Of a DNA stretch of 64,000 bases, positions 62,878 to 64,000 are shown one piece after another. The DNA is taken from the NCBI RefSeq assembly GCF_000023125.1, contig NC_013037.1:5496501-5560500 (forward strand). The letters are read 5' to 3'. Position numbers and translations under genes: made by a program. The notes under the pieces are model-generated. The model was not told where the DNA came from. It worked only from the letters and a program-made list of their open reading frames with translations, and did no database searches. The stretch is from Dyadobacter fermentans DSM 18053 (GTDB lineage: Bacteria; Bacteroidota; Bacteroidia; Cytophagales; Spirosomataceae). The stretch's first letter is position 1. Every line of letters starts with the position of its first letter.

Positions 62878-63648
62878 TTACCAGTTTTTCCAGGGTGCAT
62901 TATTTGAACCCCAAAGATTTTCCAGCTCATGCTTATCACGCAGTGTGTCCATCGGTTTCCAGAAGCCGGTGTGTTTGTATGCCACCATGTGGCCGTCGGC
63001 GGCAATTTGTTCGAGCGGTTCTGCTTCGAATACGGTGCTGTCTCCTGTGATGTAGTTCAGTACTTCCGGCTCACAAACGAAGAAACCACCGTTGATCCAG
63101 GCACCGTCACCTTTTGGCTTTTCTAAAAACGAGTTTACCTGATTCGCCTCGCTGATGTTCAATGCTCCAAAACGACCGGACGGTTGAACTGCGGTTACAG
63201 TCAACAGCTTCTTATTTTGTCGATGGTATTCAATAAGGCCTGAAATATCTACATTACCGACACCGTCCCCGTATGTTAACAGGAATGGTTCGTTGTTGAT
63301 ATATTGCGCTACTCTTTTTACGCGTCCGCCCGTCATGGTTTCATAGCCGGTGTCCACCAACGTCACTTTCCAGGGTTCGGCCTGGGAGTTATGGATCACC
63401 ATTTTATTCTCTATCATATCGAAAGTAACATCCGACTGATGGAGAAAATAGTTGGCAAAGTACTCTTTGATTACATAACCTTTATAGCCGAGGCAGATTA
63501 CAAAATCGTTGAACCCGTGTGCTGCATAGATTTTCATGATGTGCCAGAGAATGGGTTTTCCCCCAATCTCTACCATCGGCTTGGGCCTTGAAACAGTTTC
63601 TTCTGATAATCTGGTCCCGAGACCACCCGCAAGTAAGACAACCTTCAT
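62878..63648 (-). CDS. rfbF: Glucose-1-phosphate cytidylyltransferase (RfbF/DdhA)
   Basis: The 256-residue enzyme makes CDP-glucose from CTP and glucose-1-phosphate, the entry step to the dideoxyhexoses. It has the sugar nucleotidyltransferase start 'VVLLAGGLGTRLSEETVSRPKPMVEIGGKPILWHIMKIYA' and 'FLLTYGDGVGNVDISGLI', followed by 'WINGGFFVCEPEVLNYI', the pattern of RfbF. It is 58 bp downstream of the chain-length gene and first of five consecutive genes for a CDP-dideoxyhexose. Confidence 0.96.
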   Translation of the reverse strand: MKVVLLAGGLGTRLSEETVSRPKPMVEIGGKPILWHIMKIYAAHGFNDFVICLGYKGYVIKEYFANYFLHQSDVTFDMIENKMVIHNSQAEPWKVTLVDTGYETMTGGRVKRVAQYINNEPFLLTYGDGVGNVDISGLIEYHRQNKKLLTVTAVQPSGRFGALNISEANQVNSFLEKPKGDGAWINGGFFVCEPEVLNYITGDSTVFEAEPLEQIAADGHMVAYKHTGFWKPMDTLRDKHELENLWGSNNAPWKNW

Positions 63649-63706
63649 AGATTAATATTGAGCGTTAGTGTGAAATGAAAATATGAACTGGATTAATGAC
63701 GGTAGG

Positions 63707-64000
63707 TCAGTCCTTCATTAATATTAGATGAAATTTCTCTCTGATAATGGCGATGTAAAGCAAAGCGGCAAACACACCGAGTCCGCCAAAAATTATTGCA
63801 AATATTAACCTTCTTGGGCTGCTCGTATTGAGAGGGACCTTTGTAGTTTCCAACACTTTGAAAACCGGTTTTTCCTCTTTCACTTTTATCCGCATTTGTT
63901 CCTGTTTAAATACGAGATCGGAATAAATGGATTGTGCTAATGTGTATTCTGCTTGCAGCCTTTGTTCTTCTATTCTCGCCACATTGAGAAATGGATTGCG
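63707..64000 (-). CDS. Polysaccharide chain-length/export protein (Wzz/GumC-like), C-terminus only
   Basis: The visible 97 residues are the end of a larger protein. A helical stretch 'VARIEEQRLQAEYTLAQSIYSDLVFKQEQMRIKVKEEKPVFKVLETTKVPLNTSSPRRL' ends in a membrane helix 'IFAIIFGGLGVFAALLYIAII' and a short basic tail. This is the C-terminal coiled-coil and second membrane helix of Wzz/GumC/ExoP proteins (GNVR region). No tyrosine-kinase domain follows, so it is a kinase-lacking form. The frame remains open to the window edge, with no start in view. Confidence 0.85.
   Translation of the reverse strand, partial: RNPFLNVARIEEQRLQAEYTLAQSIYSDLVFKQEQMRIKVKEEKPVFKVLETTKVPLNTSSPRRLIFAIIFGGLGVFAALLYIAIIREKFHLILMKD

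Noticed and set aside
1..64000. CRISPR array, IS element or prophage
   Set aside because: No regularly spaced direct repeats, transposase, integrase or phage structural gene could be found.

Overview
The window looks like a chromosomal segment of a Bacteroidota bacterium, most likely order Cytophagales and perhaps Dyadobacter or a close relative. The genus is inferred from overall protein character, not from a database search. Supporting signs are the gliding-motility lipoprotein GldD, Bacteroidota promoters of the form TTG-N20-TAnnTTTG in front of many genes, few Shine-Dalgarno sites, a ~268-residue stand-alone starch-synthase-like protein, and Wzi, EpsG and CDP-dideoxyhexose genes. No insertion sequence, phage, plasmid function or CRISPR array is visible.

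Region 1 (1-13 kb) is mostly metabolism and envelope: the end of a heptose adenylyltransferase gene (rfaE2), a YbhN-type flippase-like protein, panD and panC (separated by a Tat-exported Gfo/Idh/MocA oxidoreductase), a GT5-like protein, glmS, gldD, a protein resembling an inactivated ImmA/IrrE peptidase, a sugar-acid dehydratase/SDR operon and a secreted serine hydrolase.

Region 2 (12.8-17.8 kb) is a probable zinc-uptake regulon: a Fur/Zur-type repressor, a MerC-like membrane protein, and a ZnuD-like TonB receptor with a partner lipoprotein. The same 15-bp palindrome, TGCAAC-N3-GTTGCA, overlaps the -33 element of two well-formed promoters here, which makes it a strong candidate operator.

Region 3 (17.8-39.9 kb) is largely housekeeping: a 6-bladed propeller protein, a Pfk-2-type kinase, an SDR lacking its catalytic residues, clpX, clpP and tig (with an XRE regulator lying opposite between clpP and tig), tRNA-Leu(TAG), a bifunctional Rel, a second Fur protein, purA, an SNF2 helicase, tRNA-Gly(GCC), tRNA-Leu(TAA), a TerC protein, and a 1328-residue DUF4011/Upf1-like helicase whose C-terminus resembles an eroded Vsr/DUF559-type nuclease domain. 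A DUF1080 protein and a HIT protein close the block.

Region 4 (39.9-64 kb) is a capsule/exopolysaccharide locus, all on the minus strand. In transcription order it holds a chain-length/export protein (cut by the window end), five genes for a CDP-3,6-dideoxyhexose (probably CDP-tyvelose), a Wzx flippase, two GT2 enzymes, an EpsG/Wzy-like polymerase, two GT4-type enzymes and two secreted beta-helix proteins, another GT4, a UDP-glucuronate-epimerase-like enzyme, the initiating sugar-phosphate transferase, and three tandem Wzi-like outer-membrane proteins. Together these could make a complete Wzx/Wzy-type polysaccharide pathway with a rare dideoxy sugar.
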